DNA from: Saturnia japonica
Taxonomy: Eukaryota; Arthropoda; Insecta; Lepidoptera; Saturniidae
NCBI GenBank assembly: GCA_033032175.1
Contig: CM065309.1
Coordinates: forward strand, 16,554,001-16,618,000
DNA: 64,000 bases
Direction of reading: 5' to 3'
A program made the translations under genes and the position numbers. Shown piece by piece: positions 40,325 through 52,100 of the stretch (its first letter is position 1; each line of letters opens with the position of its first letter). The notes under the pieces were generated by a model. The model was not told where the DNA came from, made no database searches, and worked only from the letters and a program-made list of their open reading frames with translations.

Positions 40325-40565
40325 TACTAAGCGGTCCAAAGCGTATCTGCTATTCTCGAGATCCTGGGTTCGATTCCCAGGTCGAGCGAAATGATAATGA
40401 GTCTTTCTATGAAATTCTCAGTAGCAGCTCGGAATTTGGCTTCGATTAATGGCCTATTACATGGGACCTAAACATACCCGGCGAACTGTGCATGTACATT
40501 AGTACACCTCTGCCTAACCCTTTGGAATACAGGCATGATGTTATGTTAATTAAGCATGCAATTAT
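40325..40565 (+). mobile_element. tRNA-derived SINE (family A)
   Basis: B-box GGGTTCGATTCCC at 40366-40378, then TTCTCAGTAGCAGCTCGGAA, CCTATTACATGGGACCTAAA, TACACCTCTGCCTAACCC and ATACAGGCATGATGTTATGT, matching 14408-14680 with a small internal deletion. Confidence 0.75.
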
Positions 40566-40568
40566 TTT

Positions 40569-40835
40569 ATACTCGCTGTGCCAGCGGCTTCACTCACGTG
40601 GTCTACAGAATGCAGTCAGTCGATCGGGCACACGCACGAAACAGAAACTTTTCATTTATTATATTTGTAAGATAACACTGGTTAAGCTATGACTTTTATC
40701 GGGATAAAAAGTACCCTATATGTTATTCTAGGTCATAGACTATCTGTGTGCTAAATTTCATTCAGATCTGTTCAGCGGTTTTTACCTGATTGAGTAACAA
40801 ACATACACACTTTCACATTTATTATATTAGTAGGA
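40569..40835 (+). repeat. non-LTR-derived repeat end
   Basis: ACTCGCTGTGCCAGCGGCTT, CACTCACGTGGTCTACAGAA, GATAAAAAGTACCCTATATG and, at the end, CATTTATTATATTAGTAGGA: the usual 3' end of an abundant lepidopteran repeat. Confidence 0.55.
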
Positions 40836-41407
40836 TTTGTGTTAATATGATATTGTGGTTTTCATTATAGAGGACTAGTTGCAAAGTTACTTGACATTCG
40901 AAGTGATATGGTAAATTGTAAAAAAGTATGGAAAATAGAAAATAATAACACGGAACTCGACTTTCAAATTACTTTCTAGAAAGTTTCAGCATTGTCGTTA
41001 AGTCTACCAAATAATACGGATATAACATTAAAAGTACGTAAATCAAACATTGACACTGGCAGATGCGCTTATAAAGTGTAGAAAAAAATTATTTTTTACA
41101 CAATTTGATAACGGTAATTTTGTTTAACTCTTTAAATAAACGTAAGGCTAGGTGGACTACAACGAAGCCAAACGCGTGATAATGTAGTACATTTTTTTTT
41201 AAATTCGTAACAGGTTGAAATCAATTTCACCTGGTGTTAAGTGACCAAAGTTACACGCCTTAGTGTAGAGCCAACTTTGTGGTAGCAAACCAATTACAAA
41301 ATGCCCTACCACCATGCCATGACTTGGGCAAGTTTTTCTTCACTGAAAGTTTAGACTCACTTAGGATCGAACTCACGTAGATCGACGCCGTGTCCGAATA
41401 CTACTAA

Positions 41408-41887
41408 GGGGGTCGTTCAAGTATTACATAACGCAATTTTTGAGCCTCCCCCATGTAACACGCCGGAACATTTTCTGTACCCCCCTCTCTCTCCTTAAAC
41501 GTTATGTAACACCCAAGTCAGCATGAGATGATGATGAGCTGATGATGAAAATCTCCCTGTTTTGAGGACATGTCAGTATGAACTCACTTTAACAACTCTG
41601 ACTACAGCAATACAGTCGATAGATTCCCCGTAAAACAAACGAAAAGGGTTGCAAACTTGGGAGAAAAAAATAAAATGACGTACAATACAACAAAGGGATT
41701 CCCCGCAAAACATAAACGAAAATGGCTGCGATCTTGGAAAATTTTAATTGCCTAGTTTTTTAAATTAAGAAAAAAAACAATGTTACGTAGCGCGTTGTTA
41801 GAACCCTTCTCCCGCTCTTGTAACACATCGTAACGTTCTACAAGACCCCCTCCCCCAAATTGCGTTACGTAATACTTGAACGCCCCC
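41408..41887. mobile_element. MITE 1 (GGGGG(T/C)CGTTCAAGTATTAC inverted repeats)
   Basis: Left arm GGGGGTCGTTCAAGTATTAC, then ATAACGCAATTTTTG, is matched by the reversed right arm GGGGGCGTTCAAGTATTACG, then TAACGCAATTTG, ending at 41887. TAA lies on both sides (41405-41407 and 41888-41890), fitting the 3-bp target duplication of PIF/Harbinger elements. No coding capacity. Confidence 0.8.
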
Positions 41888-42154
41888 TAATGAGCTAATC
41901 ATAAAAAAAGAATACCAAGAAAAATGGCATACAAATATCTTATTTACATAACATAAGTTAACATAATAAGTACACAATTGGTATTAGAGAAAAAAAATTA
42001 ACATGATGCTTGAAATAAAACAATAGGCTACCCTTTCCCATATTTATTTAATGCTAATTAACATTCTTCAAAAAGCAAATTGTAAATTTCGCAATTTATC
42101 ACACAATGCATTTCATAATATCCGACAACATCGATTTTCTATTTAACTAAACCT

Positions 42155-42796
42155 AACTATAGTCGAAATAGTACGTGCGCAACCTTCTCATGTGAGAGAC
42201 GTTGGCGGAGACGAGGTAGAACGATATTACGTCACTACAGTACAACAAAGTACAGTATGTTGTCTCGGTAGTATTCTTGAAATAATTACCTAAAGCCGCC
42301 CGATAGACAAACATTTCTCGGATTACATATTTACGTATTTTATTGATAATGCTATATTAAAATGACTTTATTATCTACTACAAATTTTTAATTTCAAATA
42401 TTTCTACTTGGGTTTTTTTTATAGTTTCAAAAGTGTGTAAGGTAGTAAAAAGGAAATGTACATTACAAAAAGTTAAAATATAAATTTTTGCTTAAAGTCT
42501 AATAAATCGAAAACAATTTTAAATTCTAGGAAGTAGGTAATATAATATTATTTATAAATTGCCTAATCGCGACTATTGTGTACTGAAGTTTACCTAGATT
42601 TTATTTCGGCCGTTTGTATGAAGACGTAAATACTGTTTACCTTCAATGTACTGTGACTTGCGCGCTACGTCACGCTAGCACGCGCATCTCTTCTCCACTA
42701 CATTACTAGCTCCCATTGTCGTTTAATGTACCTCGTCCCCGCCGACGTCTGTCGAAAACATAGGACAGTCGTGCATGAGTTTCTACGACTATAGTT
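42155..42796. mobile_element. MITE 2 (ACTATAGTCG...GACGTYGGCGG inverted repeats)
   Basis: AACTATAGTCG at 42155-42165 and its complement at 42786-42796 bound the element. Further in, AGACGTTGGCGGAGACGAGG at about 42202 pairs with the reversed AGACGTCGGCGGGGACGAGG from about 42750. Arms of about 65 bp with some mismatches. No open frame of note. Confidence 0.7.
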
Positions 42797-42838
42797 CCCA
42801 CCTAAAGCTAGAATACTTTCGTTAACCATAACCCAACA

Positions 42839-43172
42839 TTAAAGACGCGTTTTCATTAAAATAGTACACTCGGACCGAGTGTGCTAATACGAGCTAGATC
42901 GTGTTCCTATACGTAGTAGACTCCTGTCTACTCGGAATTTGGTTTACACGTTACAAGTTTATGAGCATCCGAGTAGCATTTGTCTCCTTGCACAATCTTC
43001 AGTGTCACGTTCATTGGACTTTTTCTTAGTTGACGCCTTTTATTTTGATAAAATGATCCGAGTTAGCCCGTAAAAATAGAACCGCGTTAACTTTGATCGG
43101 ATAATGGTGTCTGAGTGTTTTCACGCTACGAGTAGCGTCCAAGCGTACTCGTATAATAAAAACGCGGCTTAA
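42839..43172. mobile_element. MITE 3 (GACGCGTTTTCATTA inverted repeats, TTAA flanks)
   Basis: AGACGCGTTTTCATTAAAAT at 42843 pairs with the reversed GCCGCGTTTTTATTATACGA from 43168, and the arms extend to ACACTCGGA / ACGCTTGGA. TTAA on both outer sides (42839-42842 and 43169-43172) suggests a piggyBac-type target, but the end assignment is inference. Confidence 0.6.
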
Positions 43173-45242
43173 CCAATGATATTATAAGAAAAAAAGTATC
43201 ATTGACATCAACTAAAACGAAGTACAATTATATATTAATTTATTATTATCACTAAAAATATTAATTATCAATTGTCAAAAAATAAGATATCTAATAAAAC
43301 ATTACAAAAATAAATATTACAAAAAAACTTCATATTATATATTCATATTGTACTGGATAAAAACTCTTCTCTAAAAACTTTTCTCGCTTTAGAAACACAT
43401 ATATTTGTAATTTAGTTTATTTAAATAAAACTTTATACTAGATTGAAAACAAGACGTATTGAAATTATATAAACCATCAAGTTCATAATAAAAGTTTTAG
43501 AGATGACATTGTGTTGATTGTTATTTGCAACAGGATTCATGGGTCCTTACGGATTGTAAGTCATATAGAAAATAATATCAGATTTGATTGGTAGAAAATG
43601 GAACAGTCCGTATCCGATTGATCAAGATATAAGTCCCCGCTAGTCTTTCTAGAGAAGTGTTTCCTAACGTGGGTTTCGTGAAAAAGTTGCCAGTGTTCCG
43701 CAAATCACTTACATTTATCACTGAATCGTTGAATTATTATAGGCACTGTTACAAGTTCTATATTTGAATCGTACTTCAAAATACACGATATTTCCTTTGG
43801 TATTAATATGAATAAAGGGTTCCTTAAATTATAAAAGGTTTGTCGAGTGTGCTGTACCTACATAATTTTAAAAGTTTAACAATCACTGTTCTATAGGTAA
43901 GTTTAAAGTAAATTATAGATGCTTCAAAATGATTGAAACATTTTTTTATCTTAGATCGTTTTAAAAACTTACAGAACCCTATAAATTCATCTCGTAGAAC
44001 TTTGCTTACAGACCGTAGTATTTCTAATTAAATTTCGCTTCGTCCCCACCTGAATCTAACAATATTAAGTGAGCAATTCTGGTATACATATATTATGCAA
44101 TTGCTTTCTCTGAAAAGGCTCAAACGATTTGTATGAAACTTTGTATTCAGGTAATGTTGTACTTTTCAAGTTTACCTAAATAGATGTTTTTATTTATATT
44201 GCAAGACACCGAAAGTTGGTTCGTCTCACAGATTTTTCTGATTAATATGTTTTAATACAGGATCTTGTAAGAACAGGCAAAACAATATTTTAAATGTATT
44301 CATTTAATATTACGTATTCCGATTATATGCAGAGCGATTTTAATATGGAATGTAAAGAAAGGGATCAGAAATAAATTGAGAAAATTACAGTTCTAAAATA
44401 AAATTAAATCATCAAAAAGCATTATGAGAATAAAAAATACATATTAAAAATTACAAAATATCAAATTATCAACAGCTTACTTAAAGCATTTTTTTTTCAA
44501 TTTCAGTGTATACACTTATAGCTTAAGCCTAGGCAATTGGAGGGAGTTTTGGCCGCATAATTTGGCGAAACATTTTCAAAAATATATACGATATGTTATA
44601 GATATCTTTTTTTATTATTCAAAAGTCATACATAGTTTTAATGATAATCGATTAATTAGTCTTACATAAAGATTTTACGACAAAATGTATGTGTCGTGTC
44701 ATGTACATGAATAATTTTATAGTATCAATTTTTATTTATGTATACGAGTTACTTCCTTTTTTTTAAAATAAAAGAAAAATTAATCCAAAAAATATTGTTT
44801 TTATAATTAACATAACTTTAAATAACAAACTCTTCGTGCATAGAGTGTTGCAACAAGAATGTTATTTAGGTTTTAGGTAATTAAGGAAACCAGAAAAAAT
44901 ATTGACGTTGGAAAAGGCTAATTAGCTAACATGCATATGGCAAGCTTTACATCTTAGTCAATTGACCCCTCTACTGTCGATACTATCAATGACCGATTTA
45001 ATAGCACTTTGTACTTATAAATAAACTGTATACTATAAAAAATGGCTGTTATTTCTATACACGATTACGGAAGAGACACTTAAATTAACCAACGTGATAA
45101 AAATAACACTGTACGTATATTATTTACCATGTATTAAAAGGGTTTAATTGATTTTTATTTAGCTCAAATACAGAATTTATTGAAATGAGATAATATAAAT
45201 GTATCAATAATATTTGATTGATTTACTTTGCAGAAATCCGTC
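43173..45242. other. intergenic stretch without a gene
   Basis: Very AT-rich. Contains repeat R6 at 44060-44225 (ATATTAAGTGAGCAATTCTG, TTCTCTGAAAAGGCTCAAAC). Nothing else recognised. Confidence 0.55.
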
Positions 45243-45726
45243 GTAATTAATTTATCCAAATTGTCTTTGCTACTTCCGCCTAAAAACTGATTAAAATTCG
45301 TTTAGTTTTTTTACAACAAAAAATCGTTTGATATTAATTATTGGGATGAATCTGAAAATGTTAAGTCTTCAAAACCAATCGTGGAAAAGAAGAAAAATCA
45401 ATGTTGGTAACTGAAACGATTAAAAAGACGTGGTCGAGCTCGTAGACCCGATTGTTATTAAACCTATTTAAGAAATAAATATAAAACAATAATAAAATAA
45501 ACAAATGATTAAAATAAAAATTAATTATTGTAAAAAAAAAAAACAATCGATGACACGTGTTTCGCCCCTCAACGAGGCATCCTTAGATCGATGTCTATTT
45601 CTCCGAAGCTAGATTTTACATATTCATCTAGCCAATTAATAACAAACGTTTTTTGTTTGCTGAAAGCGGAAACAACCGTTAATTTTTAGGCGGGAGTAGC
45701 AAAGACTTATTTGGATATATTAATGA
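45243..45726. mobile_element. MITE 4 (ATTAATTTATCCAAA...GTCTTTGCTACTTCCGCC inverted repeats)
   Basis: Left arm 45243-45286 and right arm 45681-45726 are about 45-bp imperfect inverted repeats, including GTCTTTGCTACTTCCGCCTA on the left and GTCTTTGCTACTCCCGCCTA (reversed) on the right. The interior has CGTGTTTCGCCCCTCAACGA and GGCATCCTTAGATCGATGTC, motifs I associate with lepidopteran non-autonomous DNA elements. Confidence 0.75.
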
Positions 45727-46028
45727 CAAAATTAATTTAAGTGAAATAAAAAATAGCACTATTTTATGCAAAGTTTTAAGAATATTATCTCGTCATGGAA
45801 CGCTAAATTTATAGAACATAATTACTTCATGGATATAGAAAGTTACTTCGTTTAAATTAAAACATCCAATGAAATAACTTAAGTACGAATTAATTCTACA
45901 GTTCTAAATCTGTTCGTATGCTAAAGCTTTAAAATGCAAGCGTTAAAATGGAAATTCCCCAGCGTGTATCATATCTACGTGGATCTCCGGCAGCTGTACA
46001 AAATAAGTCTGGCAACGGTATCTTAATT

Positions 46029-46127
46029 TTAAACATACAAGGCTACCGCTAGTCCCATTGCAATTACTGATGCTGTCAACGCTGATCCACTCGCGGAGTT
46101 AGGTTTTTTGCTATTGTCATTCGGATC
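46029..46127 (-). CDS. gene 3 last exon: linker plus hydrophobic GPI-signal-like tail
   Basis: Acceptor CTTTTTTTGTTCAG, in phase with exon 6. Encodes DPNDNSKKPNSASGSA, then LTASVIAMGLAVALYV and stop. A run of small residues (SASGSA) before about 16 hydrophobic residues at the very C-terminus, with no charged residue after them, is the classic GPI-attachment layout. No counterpart in genes 1 and 2, whose last exon encodes a single Asn. Confidence 0.78.
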   Translation of the reverse strand, partial: DPNDNSKKPNSASGSALTASVIAMGLAVALYV

Positions 46128-49100
46128 CTGAACAAAAAAAGAACATATCATAAAATCTATTAGCATTAACATTACATATAATACAAACACATTTTACAAC
46201 CGAAGCTTTGACATATTTTATTAGCTAACACTTAAATTACAAATGCATTAACTGAATAACATTATGCATTTTTTTACTAGAACAGCAAAGTGACATTTCT
46301 GGAACCTGCAATTTATTGGCAGTTGTCGCTGTCATGCCCGCCTGATCAAATGTCTCCTCACGTTATGCTTGAAGAACACCATGTTGTACAAAGGAGGGAA
46401 CGCACTGGCCGAGAGGCAATTCCACAGCTTCACAGTATGGCAAACATATGACGTAGCAAATACGACCAACGAGTGATTAGCAGTCCATCGCCGGTCGTCG
46501 CTGGGCTGCGACACCAGGGATGGTAGATAGTGGCCCAGTAATACTGGTACATATGTCACTGAAAGTTTCTATTTGAAAACAAAAGCTGGCACCCTCAAAC
46601 AAATAGCAAACACCAGGGCCTTAGTTACCGTCGTCAGCCCTTAGCTCGTCAATATCCTCATCTTCCTGTCGCGCCGCTTTGAGTCATTTTTTAGCTTCTT
46701 AGCTCATCGGTGAACAATCGATACTGAAACGTTGGTAATATTGCGTACCAGGGTAATTTTTACCTGGTACATGGTACAAGACCCTGAAACCTGGTACGGT
46801 TAACACCCCTGCCGGAACACAAGATGCTTGAACGTGCCACTATGGAATGTCTAACACCCAGCACAAAAACTAACACCAACAGTTAACGTATAAAACACAA
46901 CATAGAGAAACGAACATACATATAAAAAAAATAAACGTGTTCATAATATGTACCTATAATGAATGACGTTTTTATAACGGTTCAGTGAGATATTATGTTA
47001 TTTTATAGATTTTCGCTCCACACGTGTTATAAACGCAGCAATTAGTTTCGTTTCGCAGTCTTATAATGTAGCCGACTACGGCGAAGTCAAAACGGGAGTA
47101 TGGTTTCAGCAGACTATAAATAATTACTTATATTATCGACAACTTTTATTGCCTATCAAATATGAAATGATGTAGGCTTTCCATCTACAAACATTCATCA
47201 AAATTGGTTGAGATTTAGTAAAAGTTTAATTTTTTTGAATTTTTTTACGAATGACAAAATTAAGCTTCCCTTACGTACCCTATACGAAATTTCATAAAAA
47301 TAGGTTAAACCGTTTTGATTTAAATCCGGACATACAAAAAGACCGACAATAAAAAAATTGAATTTCCGTGATCAGTTTTCATTTGTTATAAACGCCTATC
47401 ACAGCATTAAAAAAAATACTTGTACCTACAGACAGTACAGATTTATTAAAAATTCAATTCAACGAACTGGTACTTATTATACACGGAAATTTTTATTTAG
47501 CATTAAATAAACATATATTTTTATAACAATAAAGATTTTCCTAATAAGTGAAACTCGCCTTTAAATACGAATCAATACAAATTCCCAACTAACTGTGTAA
47601 AAAGGCTAATGGCGATTTGCAAGATGTAAAATTTATGCGAATGCATGTTAAATGGTTCATATTTATTTAACCCTGTTAGCTGTATTGATTGTAGTAAACA
47701 AATTCGATTGAGGTCACATCATTTGAATAATTATTATTCGGTCGTGAATAACATTAATGAACAAGTCAAACAAACTGTATAGAATAGGATAGATATAATA
47801 TAACCAGCATGTTTCTTGCTCTATCCAAGTACTATTACGACAAACACGATTATCGTGATCATTCTGGTGTTATACTACTACTTCGGCAGTTTTACCCACC
47901 TTTTGAGGTAATTAAGTTTTTTCTTTATACAAGGTGTCCAGAAAGGGTATCGGGTATTTGTTTTCGCGCCATATTCGAAACGGGGCATCTGAAGGGTGCG
48001 GGGAGGGGTTCGTGGCGTCCGCCATTTTGTGGAGTTTTAGTCACGATGGAACAGTACTCGGGGACGCATCGCGCATTTTGCGTACGAGCGTATTATCGTA
48101 ATGGTGATTCAATAGTGACTGCTCAACGTCTCTATCGTGCGGAATATCGTACACGCCACGCGCCAAGTGACGATAGCATTAGGAAATGGATCAGGATGTT
48201 CGAGAATACAGGTGCGACAGTTAAAATTCAGAACTCTGGTCGTCCTCGTTCAGTTCGCGATGAAGAAACAATTGAAGAAGTTGAGGCGTCGGTTCGTCAA
48301 AATCCGTCTTTATCCATCCGAAAGCGAAGCCAAGCGTTGAACATCAAAAAATCGTCTTTACATTCGATTTTAAAGAAAGACTTACATCTAAAGCCTATAA
48401 AATTCAATTGGTTCAAGAATTGAAGGATACGGACTATGCTAATCGACTGAATTTTGCGAACGAAATGCTGCAGCGATTTAACAACTTTAACAACATACTG
48501 TTCAGTGACGAAGCAAATTTTCACCTGAATGGTCATGTTAATAAGCAGAATTGTCGGTACTGGGCAGTGGAGAATCCGAGACGAAAGCATGAACGACCCC
48601 TGCATAGCCCAAAGGTCGTTGTTTGGGCCGCTATGTCTGCTAAAGGCATAATTGGTCCTTATTTTCATGAAGATCAACGAGGCCGAGCAATTAATGTGAA
48701 TAGTGACCGTTATTGCGATATGTTGCGAAATTTTTTGGTCCCAGAGTTGCAGGAGTTTGCAGGTTTCAACTCAAGATCGTGGTTCCAGCAAGATGGGGCC
48801 ACTTGCCATACCTCAAATGACTCAATGGAAGTTGTTAACGAAGTATTCCCTAATAAAGTCATTTCGCGAAGGGGTAACATCAACTGGCCTCCCAGAAGCC
48901 CCGACCTTAGCCCGCTTGACTATTTTGCATGGGGATACCTTAAAAGTAAGGTTTATCAAAACAATCCGACGAATCTAACCCAGTTAAAGCAAAACATCAG
49001 GTCAGAAATGGCAGCAATATCGATAGCTATGTGTCAACGTGTTATCGTCAATCTTCGTTTCCGTTTAGAAGAGTGCCAGCAACGTAACGGTCATCATTTG

Positions 49101-52100
49101 GATAACATCATCTTTTCCAAATAATTCTCCAATTCATATGCTAATAATAAACAATAAACTTTTTTATTGCATACAAATAATTTTTGTTTCATTGAACTTA
49201 CAAATACCCGATACCCTTTCTGGACACCTTGTATTATCTTATCTCATACTTTTGTCATTATATCTCTATAACAAAAATATAATAATTATCTATATAAATA
49301 AAATTATATAAGTTTGCCTTTGTGCGCGCAATCAATATATTTACCTCTGGGGTTTGTTTTAGCATGCCATGGCCTGAGGTTTATTTTTAGGCCTTCTTTC
49401 TATCAGTGAAAATATTTTTAGAATTCGATCAGTAGTTTCCGAGGCCATTTCTAACATTAGTATAGATTCAAACCGACCTAATAAATAATTTCAGCGACCT
49501 CCGGCTAAATCCTTAAAAATCCGTTTCCTATGTTTTGTAAAACAGTTATCGCAATTTCCCTACCTTGCTGAAAAAATAAATTGAAGACGCGATATCAAAT
49601 AATACTAACAGTTTCGCAGACATGCTCTCTTCCCACTAAACAAAAATTTCCTACAAATTTGCAAATACTAGGAAGCATTGTTTACTGTTCAATTATCGAA
49701 TGACGTATGCAAGGTAGTGTAACGAAGACAATATTCGTCAATAAATTCTTGTAACTTGCCGATCGCTGCTGTTCTAGGAATGTACTATTCTAGCATTTTC
49801 GTTTAAAAAAACTCCCAATACCAATGAACATTTACAAACTTGAACGATACAAAACGAAACACAAACATTTTCTTTATGAAACAACTTACGGCGGTATGGT
49901 GTCTCGCTTTAACACACTCTTGATGCTAAACATAAGTGTTATTAATTAATTATATTATCGTACAACGCGGTAGATCGACGGCTTTGTGAATACTATTAGA
50001 GCAAACGTACATCAAAAGATCTGGATATATATAATATCAGGCTCAGATCATTCATATAAAAGAAATAGGTGGGCAACATTTTTTCTATGCATTTTTTCAA
50101 AGGCAGACAAATAGATATCTGTGGGACTCCCAAGTGAGCGACTTTTTGTTTAAAATGTTACAGGCTCCACGTTTATATCTGTGGTATACATATGGGCGTC
50201 GTTTTTTAAATGCTATCTCTGTTTTTAGTGGGCACCGCGCCTATCAGAAAAGTAAATATGTGTGTGACTCTCAGATGTTTATCTGGTGGTGGTTAAAGGT
50301 GGTTTCACCTTTTTAGTGTATTCTCTAAATTTGCTCATTGATTTTATTATCATATAACACAAAACCTAGGTCCACCTAGTTATATTCTCTATAAATCCCA
50401 CAGTGGCTTATTCCGCCTCTATCTATTACCACAATAAATAGAATCTTAACAAAAAAAAAAGATACCCATAAATATCGAAAAATTTATTTATCAGAGTTCT
50501 ATAAACCATTATTATAAATGTTATTAATTAAACTCATCTTGATGTAAGAAGAAACAACCCAGCAGTGACAGATTATATTACATATTAAGAAATTCACCTT
50601 CTTTAACGAATATAGACTACAATTATATATAAAAGAACAATTAACTGGAAATAAAATGAATAAAAATTTTCATACTTTATACTTGTATTAAAATATAATG
50701 TAATCAGTAATACTTACTTGAAATGCCTTGCAAGGAGTCGATTTGCGTATGTACTTAAAAAGCGACTCGACGATATTGGACGATGTTGGATTTGGGCACG
50801 TTTCCAGTACGCCAACCACGCATGTCTGTAGCTCTGATAGTTTTTTACACTGTTCTTCCTGTAACACAGATGAACTATTTATTAATGCGTGAAGAGAAAC
50901 ATTACCTCTTTTTGACGTGACGTCTTATAATTCGATGGAGCCGGCTGCACGCACGAAAAAACATAACTCATGCGGCGTTACCTCGCTCTGAGGCGTTTCA
51001 TTTAAGGCTTAAAGTGCAAGCGAGAGCGCGGAACGAACGACAAAGAGGTACAATCGGCCCCCGCGTTCGGCAGCGTTCGACATCTGTCTCTCTCCTACTT
51101 GAGTGAGCGATGCGTCCGCGTGGACAGCTGCTATACAATAATACATTTACATGTTTTCGTCAAGTATGAAGTGCAGTGAAAAGTGAATGTGGTGTCAAGT
51201 TGTTTATAGCAACGATAATTGCGGCGATAAAGGTAATGATTCTTTCGATATTAAATATATGTTCAGTGATATATTGTCGAATATTCCTGCTTTCATCATT
51301 AAAATAAATAGCATCGGTCTGCTAGTGCAACGATTGTAGGTTATGCTATAATTGACAAGACTATAAATAAAATTACAATTTTCTTTTGAAAAATGATACC
51401 ATTCCATCAGTATTTTCTTATGACGTTGTCACGTTCAACTATCGTCAGTAAACCGACTTTACAGACAACTGATTTTTATTATGCATATTGCGCGCATGGA
51501 GGACTCTTAGATTTGCTATAGTTAAAGTTTATATGGAGAAGGAGTGCAGAAAGGTGAAATTTATATAAAATATTATGTGTTACAAATAAATACATTAAAT
51601 AAAATATAACGTTCATTGTTTACGTGAATTTTGAGCTGTGAATATATGCTCTTTAGCAAAAGAACCTTAATAATGTTCAAACTTAATATAAATAACGATC
51701 GAATTTAGACCATTCGTTCTAATGATTAAGTGTACTCATCGGTCTCGTGGGAAATATAAAAGGGTTTTATTTCTTATATAGCGTCAAACAAACCGATGTC
51801 GAATAATTTTGTGTATATTACATACCTATGCAGGTATTTATTTAGTTTACAATCGAAAGTATATTTTTGCTTCATTACAAAGGTTAAGTTTATGGTTTGA
51901 AGTAATATTGTTTGAACCGCGCCAAAATAGAACTTTCTATTATAGATCGTCACTTCAATCGCTCGTTACGTCAGGTTTGTTTTTGGTAAGATATGCTTAC
52001 GCACGCTTAGACTAAAAAGACTGTCTTTCAAGTGCAACTGCCGGAACAGTGTTTGGCAACAGATTTTCAATTAGAGGGTGGTAGCTAGCAAGGTAATCAT

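Larger units (their letters stand above)
46128..50717 (-). other. gene 3 intron 6 (4.6 kb)
   Basis: Contains a LINE scrap, repeat R2 at 47130-47375 and the DD41D mariner. 46610-46830 is less AT-rich, with repeated TACCTGGTAC / GTACCAGG motifs at 46745-46800. 49235-50717 holds nothing I recognise. Confidence 0.6.

Noticed and set aside
40366..40378. tRNA gene suggested by GGGTTCGATTCCC
   Set aside because: Only the B-box context is tRNA-like; there is no foldable acceptor or anticodon arm, and the downstream body is shared with another SINE copy.
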